64,000 nt of DNA from Schistocephalus solidus (GCA_017591395.1 WEDG01001280.1:62001-126000), one strand, 5' to 3'. Positions 30,683 through 43,303 are shown, counted from the first letter of the stretch. Numbers and translations: made by a program. The notes: generated by a model from the sequence alone, not told the origin.

Positions 30683-31633
30683 GGAATAAAAATAGTTTCG
30701 AGGCCGAAAGTGGAGAGATTACAGTTACAAGCCTCATCAGCTTCATATCTCTCAAGAGCCATTAACAACAGCATTATCGAGTAAAAGTATGGTATCTATT
30801 TGGCATCGGTAAAGGCTGTTGTAGTTTAGGACATCATTAAACACATCTATGATCCTCTTGCTAGTTATTGTGTCCATTGTCGACCTTCAGACTGGAGGAT
30901 ACACGAATTTTATGACCAGACTAACCGTCAATAATCGAAAGTTTCTAAAAGTTGAAGTTGACGTGGTATTCTCCTGTAGGGAGAGTATTTCTGCCTAAGA
31001 CCATCCCGGTAGACTTCGTAGGCTTATCTAAAAATAAGACCTCATCGATCTTCCAGAATGGGGGACAGTAATCAATATATTTTTTAGCAAATAAACAGCG
31101 TTCTCTGATTAAATTAGAACTAACAAAAACGATTTGATCATGACCTTTTGCTGGGGAAGTTCATTTTTCTTCATTCTCGTTCTAATTATAGAATAACTCT
31201 GCTTGTGGGAACGTGTCCGTATTAGTAAGAGGTAGTTTTTTGCATTGAATTTGCACGCTATTGAACGTTAAAGCATGCATTGTTATAACTGGACGAGGAT
31301 AAATCTTTTTTTATTGAAATATGTTTCACAAGTCAAAGAAACTCGTAACTTTGTAAAATTAGGACGATGAACTACGTTCGAACCGTTGCATGATCCCTAC
31401 TTTAGTTTTCCTGCCGCGGATTTAACAGTGTGACCTGAAAAACTTAAAATGAAATCAAGAACTTTCGTCAGTTGGCCGGCTGGTCCCACTCGACCACACC
31501 GTTGGAAAATTAAATTATTTTGAGGCGAACCGCAATTTTGCCAGACACTTAATATGTGCCCCATTTCAGGGAACAAAGGATAGGTCAGTTAGTAATACGG
31601 GACCGGTGGTAATAGGATTTTTATGGATGGGAG
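30683..31633. other. Block present only in the left arm
   Basis: The arms match up to AGGTGTTTATTTG and resume at CTAAATTAAG; in the right arm these are adjacent (near 37965). The intervening ~950 bp has no recognised gene or terminal repeats, so insertion on the left and deletion on the right are equally possible. Confidence 0.6.
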
Positions 31634-32530
31634 GCTAAATTAAGAAAAAAGGTATTACCAACCGAAACCTAACCCTATCCATTGTTTTGGTTAGGGTAAG
31701 CTTACGTTGCCGGTTAAGTAGGGTCGCAAAATTGTTGTTGCCCAGAAGTGTGTGGATTGCGAGATCCGGTGGCTTTACCTCACGCCGACCAATATGCGCA
31801 ATCTCATTCCTAGCTGACTTGAACCAATTTTATTTGGACCCTTGACGGGAGTAAGAATGAAGTCCGCTCTGTGGGATCTTTCATTATCAAATTAAAGTGG
31901 ATGCGTTCTGAAACCACAGCGGCTTTCCTAATAGTCACCGTGTGGAAAGAAGCAATTTGACACGATACTTCGGTCCTCCTAGCACCAACGAAATATTTTG
32001 TAACCCTACCTGCCCGCCAACGAATGCCAATCCTAACGAGCAGAATGTTTAGAGTTTGGGTTACGTTGGCATGTAGTACGGTCGCGTATTACACGCTCAC
32101 CTATCCTTTGCTCCCATGAGTTGGGTCGCAAATTGCGTATGTGCCCACAATTTCCACTGTTTCTACCTGAAAAGCAAGTATGTTTTCCTTCCTTCCCTCT
32201 CTATCCCCAGTCCGTTTACTCCTCTAAGGCGAACTTAAAACGTGAAGACTAAGATATAGACTAACTAGTAACTTAAACTATTCTCACCGTGTGCGCGAAC
32301 CCGTTGTTAGTTGAGTCCGTTCGGTTGCATCGCAAAGTTTCCTTGACGCCGCATTCTTAATATCTAAGCCACATTTATGTGAAAGGTAATGATGAGTCAT
32401 GATTTTGTCTGCTGAGTTAGATGAAAAAGTTGGGGGACTATAGCTCATTCGTCAGAACACAAATCAATTTGTAGAGGATTTTGGCAGATTTTAGTAATTC
32501 AGTTTGTCCCACTTTTGAAAAACTCGGCGG

Positions 32531-32612
32531 CTTCGGTGGGATTTGAACCCACGCAAGCAAGAGGAAGGCTTTAGTACAGCCAATGCTCTATCCAGCTGAG
32601 TTGTGAGGTCCC
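32531..32612 (-). repeat. tRNA-like sequence at inner end of left arm
   Basis: Minus sense: CAACTCAGCTGGATAGAGC (A-box/D-arm like), an anticodon-arm-like GGCT-GTACTAA-AGCC, an over-long variable stretch, then a perfect T-arm GTGGG-TTCAAAT-CCCAC. The acceptor ends do not pair and extra bases are present, so it is a tRNA-derived repeat head or pseudogene, not a working tRNA. Confidence 0.65.
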
Positions 32613-32654
32613 ACTGGGAGCCGTGAGTTTAATCACACTTAAGTCAATTTACCC

Positions 32655-33400
32655 GACAGTTCGACCGTCGATTACGAGTAGGTCTACCGTATGCTCCACG
32701 GAAGGGTGGTGCAGGGATGGTGAAATGCGCGTGATTTAGTTTAACTTGATAGTAGCCTTGCACTGTAGCCACCGAACTCTCTCCTCCTCCCCCACCTGAG
32801 CCCGGTGTGAAGACAGAGTCAAGAAGACCGGAGATGGGAGAGGGCGCAGGCGGCTGGCACGACCGGAGCCGCCCCTAGGCGTATCAGCACACCTTGCTCG
32901 GATCCCATGGAGTGGGAGTGCCATAAAAGCCACATTAAGAAGGAGCCATTGCAGCCTGACTCTCAGTCCGCCAGTCAGCCACGGGGTTTTAGCGCACCGT
33001 GATAGTTTCAAGCGCGTCAGATTGTTTATAGTGAGGAAAGTGCGCTGAACTGTCGACCTCACTCTCTCCCTCACCCCCACAGTCAAACCTCTGTCCAAGC
33101 CGGTCAGTTGACTGATGTGGGAGTGAGCGCATTGGCTGACGGGTCGGCGTACCAGTCTTCGCGAGCCACAGCACGACCTGCCCCCAATAACGCACACACC
33201 AGGGTTCACTTAATCGGGGGATACGGACGAGCCATCGCCGTCTGACTCCCAGTCTACTGATCAGCCACTCGACACACACAGCACATACACTGGGCCGACG
33301 TCGTGGTCTGGTGTAAGCGTCAGATTGTCAGTCTTCAAAGCCACGGTTTCTAGGAGACCGTGATTTTATCAGGTACATTATGATGATTGTGAGGGTGTTG
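32655..33400 (-). repeat. ZF-RTE 3' tail, one A-B unit (copy E)
   Basis: The plus-strand left edge is GACAGTTCGACCGTCGATTA (element terminus), then a B module to about 32990 and an A module to about 33370. Minus orientation, as for copy D. Confidence 0.82.
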
Positions 33401-33439
33401 TATATGTATTAGTGTAGGCAGTGTGCACTGATTTGGCTT

Positions 33440-35860
33440 AGCCTCCGGTGGTTTACCTATTGTTTTTGTGGAGGCGCATGTATCCTAATAGGCCCATGCA
33501 GTGTGTACATGTGCGGGAGCAGTGAGGGCAGTGGAGGCGGGCGCGCCGACTGTATGTCGGAGCCCCAGGCCCTGGTTCACCAGCCTCCGTGCGATGGATT
33601 CACAGGTGACCGATCAGGCCAATGCGTGAGTTGAAGTTGCGGGTGCAGTGTTGGCAGAAGAAATCAGGGGGAGGCTATGGGATGTCACTCATGGTAGTGG
33701 GGGTGGCATTGGCGGTGAAAATGGCAGGAGCGGAGGGTGTGCATGGGGTAATGTGTTGTCGGCATTGCCGTGAATTCTGCTGTCATGGATGCAAATGTGA
33801 CCGAATAGGCCCATGCGATGAGTGAGTGCGCGAGGACAGTGAGGGCAGTTGAGGTGGCGATATCTGTTGTGTGTTTGTGCTCCAGGCACTGGCGCACCAA
33901 CCTCTGTACGATGGATTCGCTAGTGACCGACCAGGCTGATGAGTGAGGTGAATGTGCGGTCGCATTTTGTACAGCTTAGCAGAGAGTCCCATCGCTGATT
34001 GTGGTGGTGTCGGCGTTGGTGGTGGTGAAGGTAACATGTGATGAGTAATCGGATGTGGTCTCTATGATGATGGGAGTAATGGAACTGATGCTAGGGGTGA
34101 GGGAGGGGGAGTCCGAAGGATTGTTGGCGGAATTTGACGAAGAAGTTGGAATTGTCGGATTGTTGGTGCATTGCGTCCGAAGGCGTCCGAAGATGTCTGA
34201 TCAGGCCAATGCGCGTACGGAAGGTGCGTTGATAGCGCGGGCATGTTGGAAGGGCCTGGGCATTGGCGGTGTAGGTACGGGGCGCTGGTGACTTTCTTGC
34301 CACTCTTTTGGTCTTGGCGGTGGCGATACGGTTGGCTTCGTAGATTGCTGCCCCTATCTTCACTGACCTTCTCCAAGCCGGTCAGTTCCGGGCGAGGTCC
34401 TCCCAGGTCGCCAGGTTGATTTGCAGTTGCTTCAGGGAGGTCTTCAGAGTGTTCTTGTAGCGTCGTACTTGACCGCCTTGTCTACGAAAACCCATGGTGA
34501 CGTCTACAAAGAAGAGTCGTTTGGGTAGTCGTTCGTCGTCCATCCTCATAAGGTTGCCGCTCCAGCGCACTTGAAGTTGTTTTAGGTGAGTGTAGATGCT
34601 GGAGAGGCCTGCTCGTTCCAAAACTTCCATTTTCTTGATCCTGTCTTTTCAACTCAACTTTAGTATTCTGCGGAGGCAGCTGAGGTGGAAGTGGTTGAGA
34701 TTCCACACGTGCTTTTGGTAGATCGTCCAGATCTCCACTCCATACAGCAGCATCGGCAAGATAACAGTTTGGTGCTGAGGTGGAGACTTTGTCGTTTCCA
34801 GACGACATTCTGCTTGCGTCTGAACGCTAGGCCAGCTTTGGCGATCCGATGGGCGACCACTTCGTCGATTATGTTACTGCGAGAGATGTTGCTGCCCAGG
34901 TACGTGAAGGAATCCACGGACTTCCGTTCGGTACCGTTTATATTGATGCGAGCTGCGTTTTGGTGGTAGTGAGCGGCGGCTGATGCATGACCACCATTTT
35001 TCGCGTATTGATACGCAGTCCGAAGTTGTCGCAGGGAGCAGCGAAGAGTTCCATGCTCCTTTGCATGTCTCCTTCTGTCGTTCAATTGGGTGCGCAGTCG
35101 TCAGCGAAGAGAAGTTCGTGGATGGTGGCTGTGGATACACGCGATAGGAGATGCATCCACCGTTGCTTGAGGAGTCGGCCGTCCATCCGGTAGGTGATGT
35201 GGATCCCAGGGCACTCATCATGCTAGGCATCCATCAGTATGGCAGAGAACATGAGACTGAAGAGCACACGGTGGACATCGTCGGATTACGACTGTGGTAC
35301 TTTCATGTAGAGATGGACGATGGTCGCGTGTTTTTAAATGCTGAGAACTTGTCCTTAGCGCTACATCACCTAGAAGAGCGGTGTGAGCTGGTTCATTAGT
35401 TGGGGGCAGCCATGCTTGTGGATCTCGGTAGTGATCGCGTCTGATCCAGGTGCTTTCCCACTGGAGAGCTGTTGCACGGCCCTGATAGTTTCTTGGAGAG
35501 AGAGCTAGAGATCAAGATCGGCATTGGTTTTCACTTCAGGCAGTCGGACGATGGTGGCGTCGGAGATGGTGAAGGGCTGTTTAAGAACTCTTCGGAAGTG
35601 TTACACCTAGCGCTTTAGCATTTGCGACTTCTCAATGAGCAGGGTAGTTCTGTCGGGCACTGAGAAGATGGGCGGCACCTTTGATGGGAGGTCCGTAGAC
35701 AGCCTTGGTGGCGGCTATATAGTCCTTCCATTCGTTGCAGTCCGCGAACCCAAGGATTTCCTCGGCCTTGCGGGCCATCCAGGTGTCCTGCAGCTCCCGC
35801 AGCCATTACACACACAGTGTAATGTAGCAAGGAGAACTCTTGCTACGGAGTAGGCTGAGC
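33440..35860 (-). pseudogene. ZF-RTE RT and zinc fingers, heavily decayed (copy E)
   Basis: Minus-strand pieces in family order: linker and RT start (about 35860-35560, AEEILGF-like text), RT core scraps around 35400-35000, post-[22 protein letters not shown] (34660-35085), VLERAGLSSIYTHLKQLQVR and [19 protein letters not shown] (34382-34630), finger 1 CPRYQRTFRTRIGLIRHLRT (about 34200), then fingers near 33970, 33850 (CPRALTHRMGLFGHICIHDS) and 33640-33480. Many frameshifts. A segment near 35260 resembles the element terminus (CACGGTGGACATCGTCGGAT), perhaps a small rearrangement. Confidence 0.78.
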
Positions 35861-35869
35861 AGAATTATT

Positions 35870-36900
35870 AGACATTTCACCAATGCCATCCTTACGACCG
35901 AGATGGAACTATTTAGACTTAGGCAGTAGGAGAGATAGGCCAATGATGTATATGGCTTTCCTATACAGAGTATTGTAGCAGTGGATGAGGAAGGGATGCT
36001 GACATATCCGCTACACAACAGCTGAGGAATGCAGCGTTGTGGGCAGCTGCTGGGGATGGCCATGGAAGATAAAGACTTGGGGCGAGAGCAAGACGAGTTT
36101 CGGCGTTTTGCGGTGTGAGCGGGGGGGGGTGAGTTGGCAGTAGTTTTAAAAGGCGCCGGCTGTTTTCACCGACGCGCGGTTACACCATCTTCATCGTAGA
36201 TCCAAGTGAAGCTATTTCACTCCGCTTAAGCAACGCGTTCAATTTCCTAATGCGTTACACCAACCACTGATACATCCTTCCTCGGCAGCCTGACTGATGG
36301 GGGTGATGTGAACTGCGTGGTCCAACGAACTACTGCCGACTAGAAACTAATCAGCCAATATGACCAGAGATTAAATTAATGCCTAGACTGTTGCTTCTGC
36401 CGCCGATCCACTCCCTGCACGCGTCAAACGTCCGGTTGCCATAACCTCCATCGGTCTCAGCGTTTACATTGCACGCACACTAACGCTACGGTCAGCCGAT
36501 CAGTCCGACCCAGAGACGCGTGTGGCTCACCTTTAGCCAGTAGTGAGCCTATTTCTTCTTCTCTTCGATATTCAGGCCAAATTTAGTTGAATTTCGGTAC
36601 AGATAAAGCAGGTCGATTCGCTTGAATACATTCCTTTCATTTTTGTTTTTCTATAGTTAATAACTAAAATATGCGACTGACCCGATTACGCCAGTGTGCA
36701 ATTTAATCGTCTTTTACAGGACTTATTCACAACAGTTATAGCCCGCCCACATTAGTGGGTAAAAGGCCATGAAAAAATAAATTAAAAAAACGAATTGCAA
36801 ATTAGCACCAGAACGACATGGGCAACAAAACCCGATTATGCAGTAAAGTTTGTGTAAATGCACGCAGATATAGCGACATCTGATTTCTAAAATTAGGTCA
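35870..36900. other. Centre of the inverted duplication; nothing recognised
   Basis: Includes a G9 run at 36121-36129. No domain-bearing frame. Confidence 0.35.
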
Positions 36901-36905
36901 ATTAG

Positions 36906-36988
36906 ACCTCGTAGCTCAGTTGGCTACAGCGTTGACTGTAATAAAGCCTTCCTTTTGCTTGCGTGGTTTCGAATCCCACTTAGGCCGC
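36906..36988 (+). repeat. tRNA-like sequence at inner end of right arm
   Basis: GACCTCGTAGCTCAGTTGGC carries a perfect A-box (TAGCTCAGTTGG); the B-box TTTCGAATCCCAC lies 45-50 bp on, with an insertion-like stretch between as in 32531-32612. The T-arm is close to GTGG-TTTCGAAT-CCCAC. Likely tRNA-derived repeat head, plus sense. Confidence 0.65.
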
Positions 36989-39360
36989 TGCTGTTTTTAC
37001 GAATCATTAAAAGCTGCCAAAATCCTCTACTAAGTAATTGTGTCTGGTAGTCATATGGTAGATTCAAGATTGCTTGCCTTGGATGCCTAGATGCCTTGCC
37101 TTGGAATTATTCAAATCTGCCGAAAATCCTCTACAAATTGATTTGTGTTCTGACGAATGAGCTATAGTCCTCCAACTTTTTATCTAACTCAGCAGACAAA
37201 ATCATGCCTCACCTAAATGCGGCTTAGATATTAAGAATGCAGCATCAAGGAAACATTGCGATGCAACAGAACGGACTCAACTTACAACGGGTTCGCGCAC
37301 ACTGTGAGAATAGTTGAAGTGACTAGGTAGGCTATATCTTAGACTTCCCGTTTTAAGTTCGCCTTAGAGGAGAAAACGGACTGGGGATGGAGAGGGAAGG
37401 AAGGAAAACATACTTGATTTTCAGGTAGGAACAGCGGAAATTGTGGGCACATACGCAATATGCGACCCAACTCAGGGAGCAAAGGATAGGTGAGCGTGTA
37501 ATACGCGACCGTACTACATACCAACGCAACCAAAATTCTATACATTGTGCTCGTTAGGATTGGCATTCATTGGCGGGCAGGTAGGGTTACAAAATATTTC
37601 GTTGGTGCTAGGAGGACCGAAGTATCGTGTCAAATTGCTACTTTCCACACGGTGACTATAAGGAAGCCGCTGTGGTTTCAGAACGCATCCGCTTTAATTT
37701 GATAACGAAAGATCCCACAGAGCGGACTTCATTCTTACTCCCGTCAAGGGTCCAAATAAAATTGGGTCAAGTCAGCTAGGAATGAGATTGCGCATATTGG
37801 TCGGCGTGAGGTAAAGCCACCGGATCTCGCAATCCACACACTTTTCTGGGCAACAACAATTCTGCGACCCTACTGAACCGGCAACGTAGGTTAATCCTAA
37901 CCAAAACAATGGATAGGGTTAGGGTTAGTTTGGCGATCTCTTTTTCTGTCAATGGTCTTAATTTAGACAAATAAACACCTCTCAATCAATAAAAACTGAA
38001 TTTGATTTGAGCAAACAAGTACAAAGCATCCTGACTGTCTTCATGTTTGACAGATTTTATGCTGTTTTAAATGCCAACGAATTGTAAACAGAGTCCCGTT
38101 TTTCTTGAATTTATCATGATTTTTCATTATTTTCTCCATCTCATGCATTCAATTCCTTGTATTAAATCTTATTAAAGTGATTTTCAATATAGGCGTTTTC
38201 TGAAATTGTAGGTTCGCTGTGAAATACAATGATTTTCGTGTGAGAAAATCGTGCTTAAGAAAGTAAAGTGTGCCTTCGTTTTAGAAGAAGTAGTATATTT
38301 ATTCTTGTAAGGCTTTGGGGGACGCAGTTTGTGCAGATTTTGCGCAACAGGCAGTTCCTCCCGAAACGCGTGACCTGGTGAGTTAAAATAACTACCGTAC
38401 CTCCTTTCGGCATTTCGGACTTATCGAGACTGCTTGTACGCATAACGGCCGCTGTACCTTGACATCTAAGCCTCGACTGTCAAGGCACTCCAAATTCGAT
38501 CGTGCCTTCTGCGACCGCGCAAACGAGAAGGGGGAGGGATCAAATTAGAAACCGCGACACAGCCTACTTTCCCACGCCTGGGCTCGCGATAATCGAGAAA
38601 TTTGCACAAACCGGCAGCTGCCATCTCGCGAGCTACCCGAAATATTGATCGATCGACAGACGCTCCCGCCTGGCGCTTTTGCTACGGCCTTCCGATAGTA
38701 AGTTTCCATGAGCTCAGCGACCTAGAAGGCTAAGTAAAAGAAAGGGCAGGGGTGGGAGGTTCGCGCCTAAAAATTGCACATAGATATTGACTGCTCACGC
38801 TTTTTGGAATAGGACTTTCAACGTCTAAATTAAACTCGCTTTACCGCAGGGAGTTTCGAGGCTTTTGTGGCTGGTGTGCTAATTTTCTGCCGTACTTTTT
38901 AAAATTCCGGCCAAAACTTACGATGAGGATGCAGGCCTGGAAACCGCTTCAAGAATTTCCACACTGGGCGTACGACATGGAGGAGCAGCTGTTGCCTGCT
39001 TTTCCATGGGTTTTTGAACGCCCACGGATAGGTTACGGGGTTCGCCCGTCCCGTTCTGTCTTGGGCCTCACTTGAGCCCTTCCATCAGCCGCACAGCGGC
39101 CAGTATACCAGGCAGATGAACCTTACCAACAAAGCCTAGGGAAACTGGAATGGCCATTTCTGGCACATAAGCCGTCATTCGTCAATCATAGCCAACCCCA
39201 GGTCTTGCAACCGCTACCCGTGAAACGTTCTAAGCCACTGCATTCAAGGCTGGCCTCGAAAGTGAGCTCCAGGGCAGAACGAGACAAGTTAGTCCCATGA
39301 GCGATCGGTAAGCACTCATCAAGGAATGTCAATATGCTCGTACTAAACTGGCAAGACAAA

Positions 39361-39510
39361 GAGCCCGTGGTGCAGTGGGTTATAGCGTTGGACCTCGCAT
39401 CAACAGGTCGTGAGTTCGAGCCTCGGGCGGTGAACCACCTGGAGTTAGGTGTGACAGGCTGATGACTGCTAATGAGCCAGAAATGGGAATTTCAGGCTCC
39501 ATTGTATTTT
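39361..39510 (+). repeat. tRNA-derived SINE, right-arm copy
   Basis: GAGCCCGTGGTGCAGTGGGT, B box GTGAGTTCGAGCCTCGGGC, then tail GGCTGATGACTGCTAATGAG and CCAGAAATGGG. The TSD is not clear. Confidence 0.75.
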
Positions 39511-39714
39511 TTGCCAATGTTAAATTCCTTTAGGCTGGCATCAAGAAATGCCATAAAATTGGACCACAAACGAAAACTCCGTAAACCACCATAAAGGACT
39601 ACCCCAGCATATAAATTTTCGAGTCGTCACCGCTCAGGATAAATACTGGTCATTAATTGGTTTTATGATTTATAAGCGTCCATTATATCGTTGGTTTTCA
39701 TACTGGATTACTTT

Positions 39715-41115
39715 CATCTCAGCTGCCTCCACAGAATCCTGAAACCAAGATAACAAGAGAGGATCCTGGACACAGAACTCCTAGAGTGAACGGACATCCT
39801 CAGCATCAACGCCATGCTGAGGCAAGTGCAACTACGATGGAGCGGCCACCTGGTGAGAATAGACGACGAGCGACTACCCAAACGACTTTCCTACGGAGAT
39901 GTCGCTACGGGTGCTAGCCGACAGGGAGATCAAAAACGATGCCACAAGGACACTCTGAAGACCTACCTGAAGCAAATGAAGATTACCCCGGTGACCTGGG
40001 AGGACCTCGCCCAGGATAGACCAGCATGGATAAGATCCGTGAAGTCTGGTTTAGAAATCTATGAGGACAACCGTATCGCAGCTGCTAAGGCCATACGGCG
40101 GCTCACAAGTCACAAGCACTGCGGATCAACACTACCAATGCCCAAGCCCTGCCATCATGGCCAAGCTTGACAATGCAAATTCCGTGCTCGAATCGGCCTG
40201 GTCGGACATCTTCGAAGTCGATGCAACAACAATCCCACAACATCAATGTGTACCACACCTGCCTCAGACCCCACGACGACGACCAACCCAACCACTGATA
40301 CCAAACTTCGTCAATGCCTCGCCGTCCAAAATCACCGACAGTATCTTCCCACCCACACCTCTTGTGACGATCACGGCGACAAACACCACTTGTCCCACTC
40401 CCACCACCTCAGTATCCACCTCCGACTGCATTCCACCTGCTATTTCCAACACCACCGCCACCCTCAGTACCAGTGACGGGGACTTGAAACTAACCTGTCC
40501 TCATTACGATCGAATATGCACCTCACACATCGGCCTGGTCGGTCACTTGCGAATCCCTCGCGCCGAGAATGACGAACTAGTGCCTGCAGCACCAACACAC
40601 AGCAGAAACTACCGCTTACAATGCCCTCACTGCCCACGCGCATTCAATTATCGCATGGGCCTGCTCGGCCACATGCTCAGCCACGAAAGCGGAATCCACC
40701 GCGGTGCCAGCAAATCTTGCGCACCAATCAAAACATCCCATATTCCTCCAAGGAGCTCGACTACCAGTACCAGCAGCAGATCCCCCCAGACTCAGTACCT
40801 CCCGACCTATCTTGTCCCCATTGTAACCGCACATGCACGTCACGCATCGGCCTGATCGGTCACTTGCGAATCAATCACACAAAGAGCGGCGAACAAGTGG
40901 CAGGAGCACCAACATACACCCGCCGCACCCGACTCAACTTCCCCCACTGCCCACGCACATTCACACACCGCATGGGTCTATTAGGTAACATAAATCACCA
41001 CGGAACCAACGCCGGCTTTACCACAACACTACATCTCTACTTATCAGCCTATGCACCTCACATGATCACACGCAACACCACAAAAAACATGCTCTCAGTC
41101 TGCATAGGTGATTAA
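39715..41115 (+). pseudogene. ZF-RTE RT C-terminus and zinc fingers (copy F)
   Basis: 5'-truncated at CTTTCATCTCAGCTGCCTCC. The post-RT block reads [20 protein letters not shown] in a 118-codon frame (39814-40170). Fingers then appear across frames 40061-40855 and 40621-41115: [60 protein letters not shown] and FPHCPRTFTHRMGLLGNI, with long P/S/T linkers. Several metal ligands are changed (Cys to Tyr, Cys to Phe). The finger variants and the A'-type tail mark a different subfamily from copies C-E. Confidence 0.8.
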
Positions 41116-41189
41116 GTGGCAAGTATGATCCTAGACTCTTTCTCCATGTAACTCCTCTGTCACATGTGTGGTCTGAGCTTGCGAATATC

Positions 41190-42003
41190 ATGGGGCGATA
41201 AGCGCCGGGGGTTGGAAGGTTGTCAACTGACAATTAAACATAGACCTCGCAGTCAGTCAAATTTGTGAAACTGATACTGATACTGAAATGGCTAAACGGT
41301 GGTCTGAGAGCCAGGCTGTGATAGCTCCTTCTTAACGTGACGTCTGGCTATCTCACACATGTGAGATGTGAGCCACTCAACCCACTGTTGTGTGAAATCC
41401 TGGTGTTTGTGTTTGAGGGGCCAGGTCTTGTACATAGTACGCGTAGACGAGATCACCAGGAGCTGCGCCCACTTTCGCATCAGACAACTAACCGACTCGG
41501 ACGGTGGTGTGATTGTGGGGTGGGTGAGAGAGTGAGGTCGACAGCTCAGTGCATTTTCTTCACTATAAACAATCTGATGCGCTTGAAACTATCACGGTAC
41601 GCTAAAAGCCGTGGCTTGGAAGATTGCCAAATGACGGGATAACTCGGACTGCATGGTCAGCTAAATGTATGTTTTGTGCGGAATTTCTGACTGGCGGACT
41701 GAGATTCAGGCTTCAATGGCCCTCCTTAATGTGGCCTAAATGGCATTCCCACTACGTGGGATCAGAGCCAGGTGTGGTTGTACGCCCAGGGGCGGCTCCG
41801 GCCTTGTCAGCCACCTGCACCCTCTCCCATCTCCGGTCTTCTTGACTCTGTCATGATACCGGGCTCAGGTGGGGGAGGATATAGTGCGGTAGATGCAGCG
41901 CAAGTCTAATTTCACTTTAAACTACATCACGTGCAATTCACCTTCCCTGCACCACTCTTATGTTGAGCATACGGTGGACATTGTCGGACTATGACGGCCG
42001 AAC
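41190..42003 (+). repeat. ZF-RTE 3' tail, A'-B' unit (copy F)
   Basis: Starts GTTGGAAGGTTGTCAACTGA; contains GTGACGTCTGGCTATCTCAC and the B module from about 41612; ends GAGCATACGGTGGACATTGT then GACGGCCGAACTGTC. Confidence 0.8.
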
Positions 42004-42009
42004 TGTCGT

Positions 42010-42840
42010 GTGTACTTCTTATTCTATAGTGTAAGACGGACAAGTTAAGCAGGCTCACCTTTACTGATGTGAGGTTCGAAAATCCAAAAGCCATTTTTTT
42101 CGTAGATCATATTCTGCGCTTTCTAACTAAAGTAAATAGGGATATTTATCCACAGAAAATTATTTCCTGCAGACAGAGATAAAGAAGACTGAATGAGCAT
42201 TTCCACCTTTATGGCTGTCGTCAGCTATCCAAAGACAATAGAAGGTAGCCTGGTAAAAATTGCATAAGTATACTATCAGAGCACTGCGAGAAGCGTCTTT
42301 ATGTCCCGGCCCACTGTCTGTTGGATTACCAGAAAGCTCTCTCACGTGCTATATGCATTACAAACCACATGCAAATACATACAGCACTCCCATCGATGCA
42401 GTTCACTTAATTAGGGGTTAAGTTAATTAAGTTAGAGCCAGTTACATTGAAAGCTAAACCACCCGCTGAAAGCAAGCCCCAAACCGCACCCTATTCCTTG
42501 AACGTGACAATTCTCCAACGTCCTTGTTGACGGCTGTTCATGATGCCTGCGCAAATTATGCCAGCAGAAACAGCCTCAAGTAATATCGCCACACGCAGTA
42601 ACGCATATACTTCTAAACTGTGTACTTCCTTCGAAACCCCGAATCGCCTAAGTTTTGAACCCTGCCAATCGCTATGGCTGTATTTTGTATACTGTCAATA
42701 GAAATAAATTCCCTTTATGTTGACGTGTGCAGCTTCAAAGCTTCCTTTTCCTGCGGCTTTATGGCACGTACGCTGACACCAGGCAGATCGGTAACGTGAA
42801 CGCTACTTTCAAATGTATCCTTTCTGGATGGATTACAAAC
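42010..42840. other. No gene; possible SINE relic
   Basis: GACTGAATGAGCATTTCCAC and GGCTGTCGTCAGC (42190-42235) resemble a decayed minus-strand SINE tail. The rest is unassigned. Confidence 0.35.
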
Positions 42841-42844
42841 CATA

Positions 42845-43040
42845 CACCCTGCCGGAAATCTTGGCTTGGCCTACACAGCCTACCAGTCCAATCCAGTCTC
42901 TAACGGCTCTTCAGGGTTTCTGAGGATTTTTTTCGACCAGGACAGTTCTCCAAATCAAGCACCCTGCAGAAAATCTTGGCCTGGCCCAAGCCTACCAGAC
43001 CAATCCAGTCTCTAACTGCTCGTCAGGGTTTCTGAGGAGT
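42845..43040 (+). repeat. Tandem duplication, unit about 115 bp
   Basis: Two copies of a unit starting CACCCTGCCGGAAATCTTGG / CACCCTGCAGAAAATCTTGG and ending CTTCAGGGTTTCTGAGGA / CGTCAGGGTTTCTGAGGA, both with CCAATCCAGTCTCTAAC. Confidence 0.85.
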
Positions 43041-43303
43041 ATCTACAAAAAAAGGCTGAGTCGTTCATTATCCATATTCTGTTTAACTGATTGTGAAATT
43101 TATATCGAGTAACTCGTTAAAACAAATACTTTCAACAACTTCCACTAGCAGACGTAGTTAAGAACGTTCCGAAGGCTTTCATTAATTTGCAAAAAAAGGC
43201 GGAGAAGATAATGTATATACTGTTCGTGTAAAACCGGTTGTAGTGTAACTTACACCTAGCCACTCGTTAATTTGTAAGCCACCACACAAGAATTAAAAAA
43301 GTC

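Larger units (their letters stand above)
29165..32612 (-). repeat. Left arm of large inverted duplication (non-coding part)
   Basis: The reverse complement matches 36906-39690 over most of its length at roughly 85-92 percent by eye. Matching anchors: GCTATAGTCCNCCAACTTTT, CTTCCTTCCCTCTCTATCCC, CGAAATATTTTGTAACCCTA, GGCAGCTGCCATCTCGCGAG and GTACGACATGGAGGAGCAGC-like blocks, in reversed order. A block of about 0.95 kb (30683-31633) has no counterpart in the right arm. No coding signal; a tRNA-like sequence sits at the inner end and a SINE at the outer end. Beyond 29165 the homology continues into ZF-RTE copy D. Confidence 0.82.
36906..39690 (+). repeat. Right arm of large inverted duplication (non-coding part)
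   Basis: Reverse-complement match of 29165-32612, in the order tRNA-like head, 37095-37970, then 37965-39200, then SINE 39361-39510, then junction to ZF-RTE copy F at 39715. It lacks the 950-bp left-arm block but has an extra ~100 bp near 37000-37090 and ~200 bp more SINE tail. No coding signal. Confidence 0.82.

Noticed and set aside
31660..31720. Telomeric end (CCTAACCCTA-like bases)
   Set aside because: Only a few degenerate units, mirrored at 37890-37930 within the inverted arms; interstitial and not a chromosome end.
36906..36988. Functional tRNA gene
   Set aside because: The A and B boxes are good but acceptor pairing fails, and extra bases lie between the anticodon and T arms; the mirrored copy at 32531-32612 is likewise non-canonical, so it is a repeat head.
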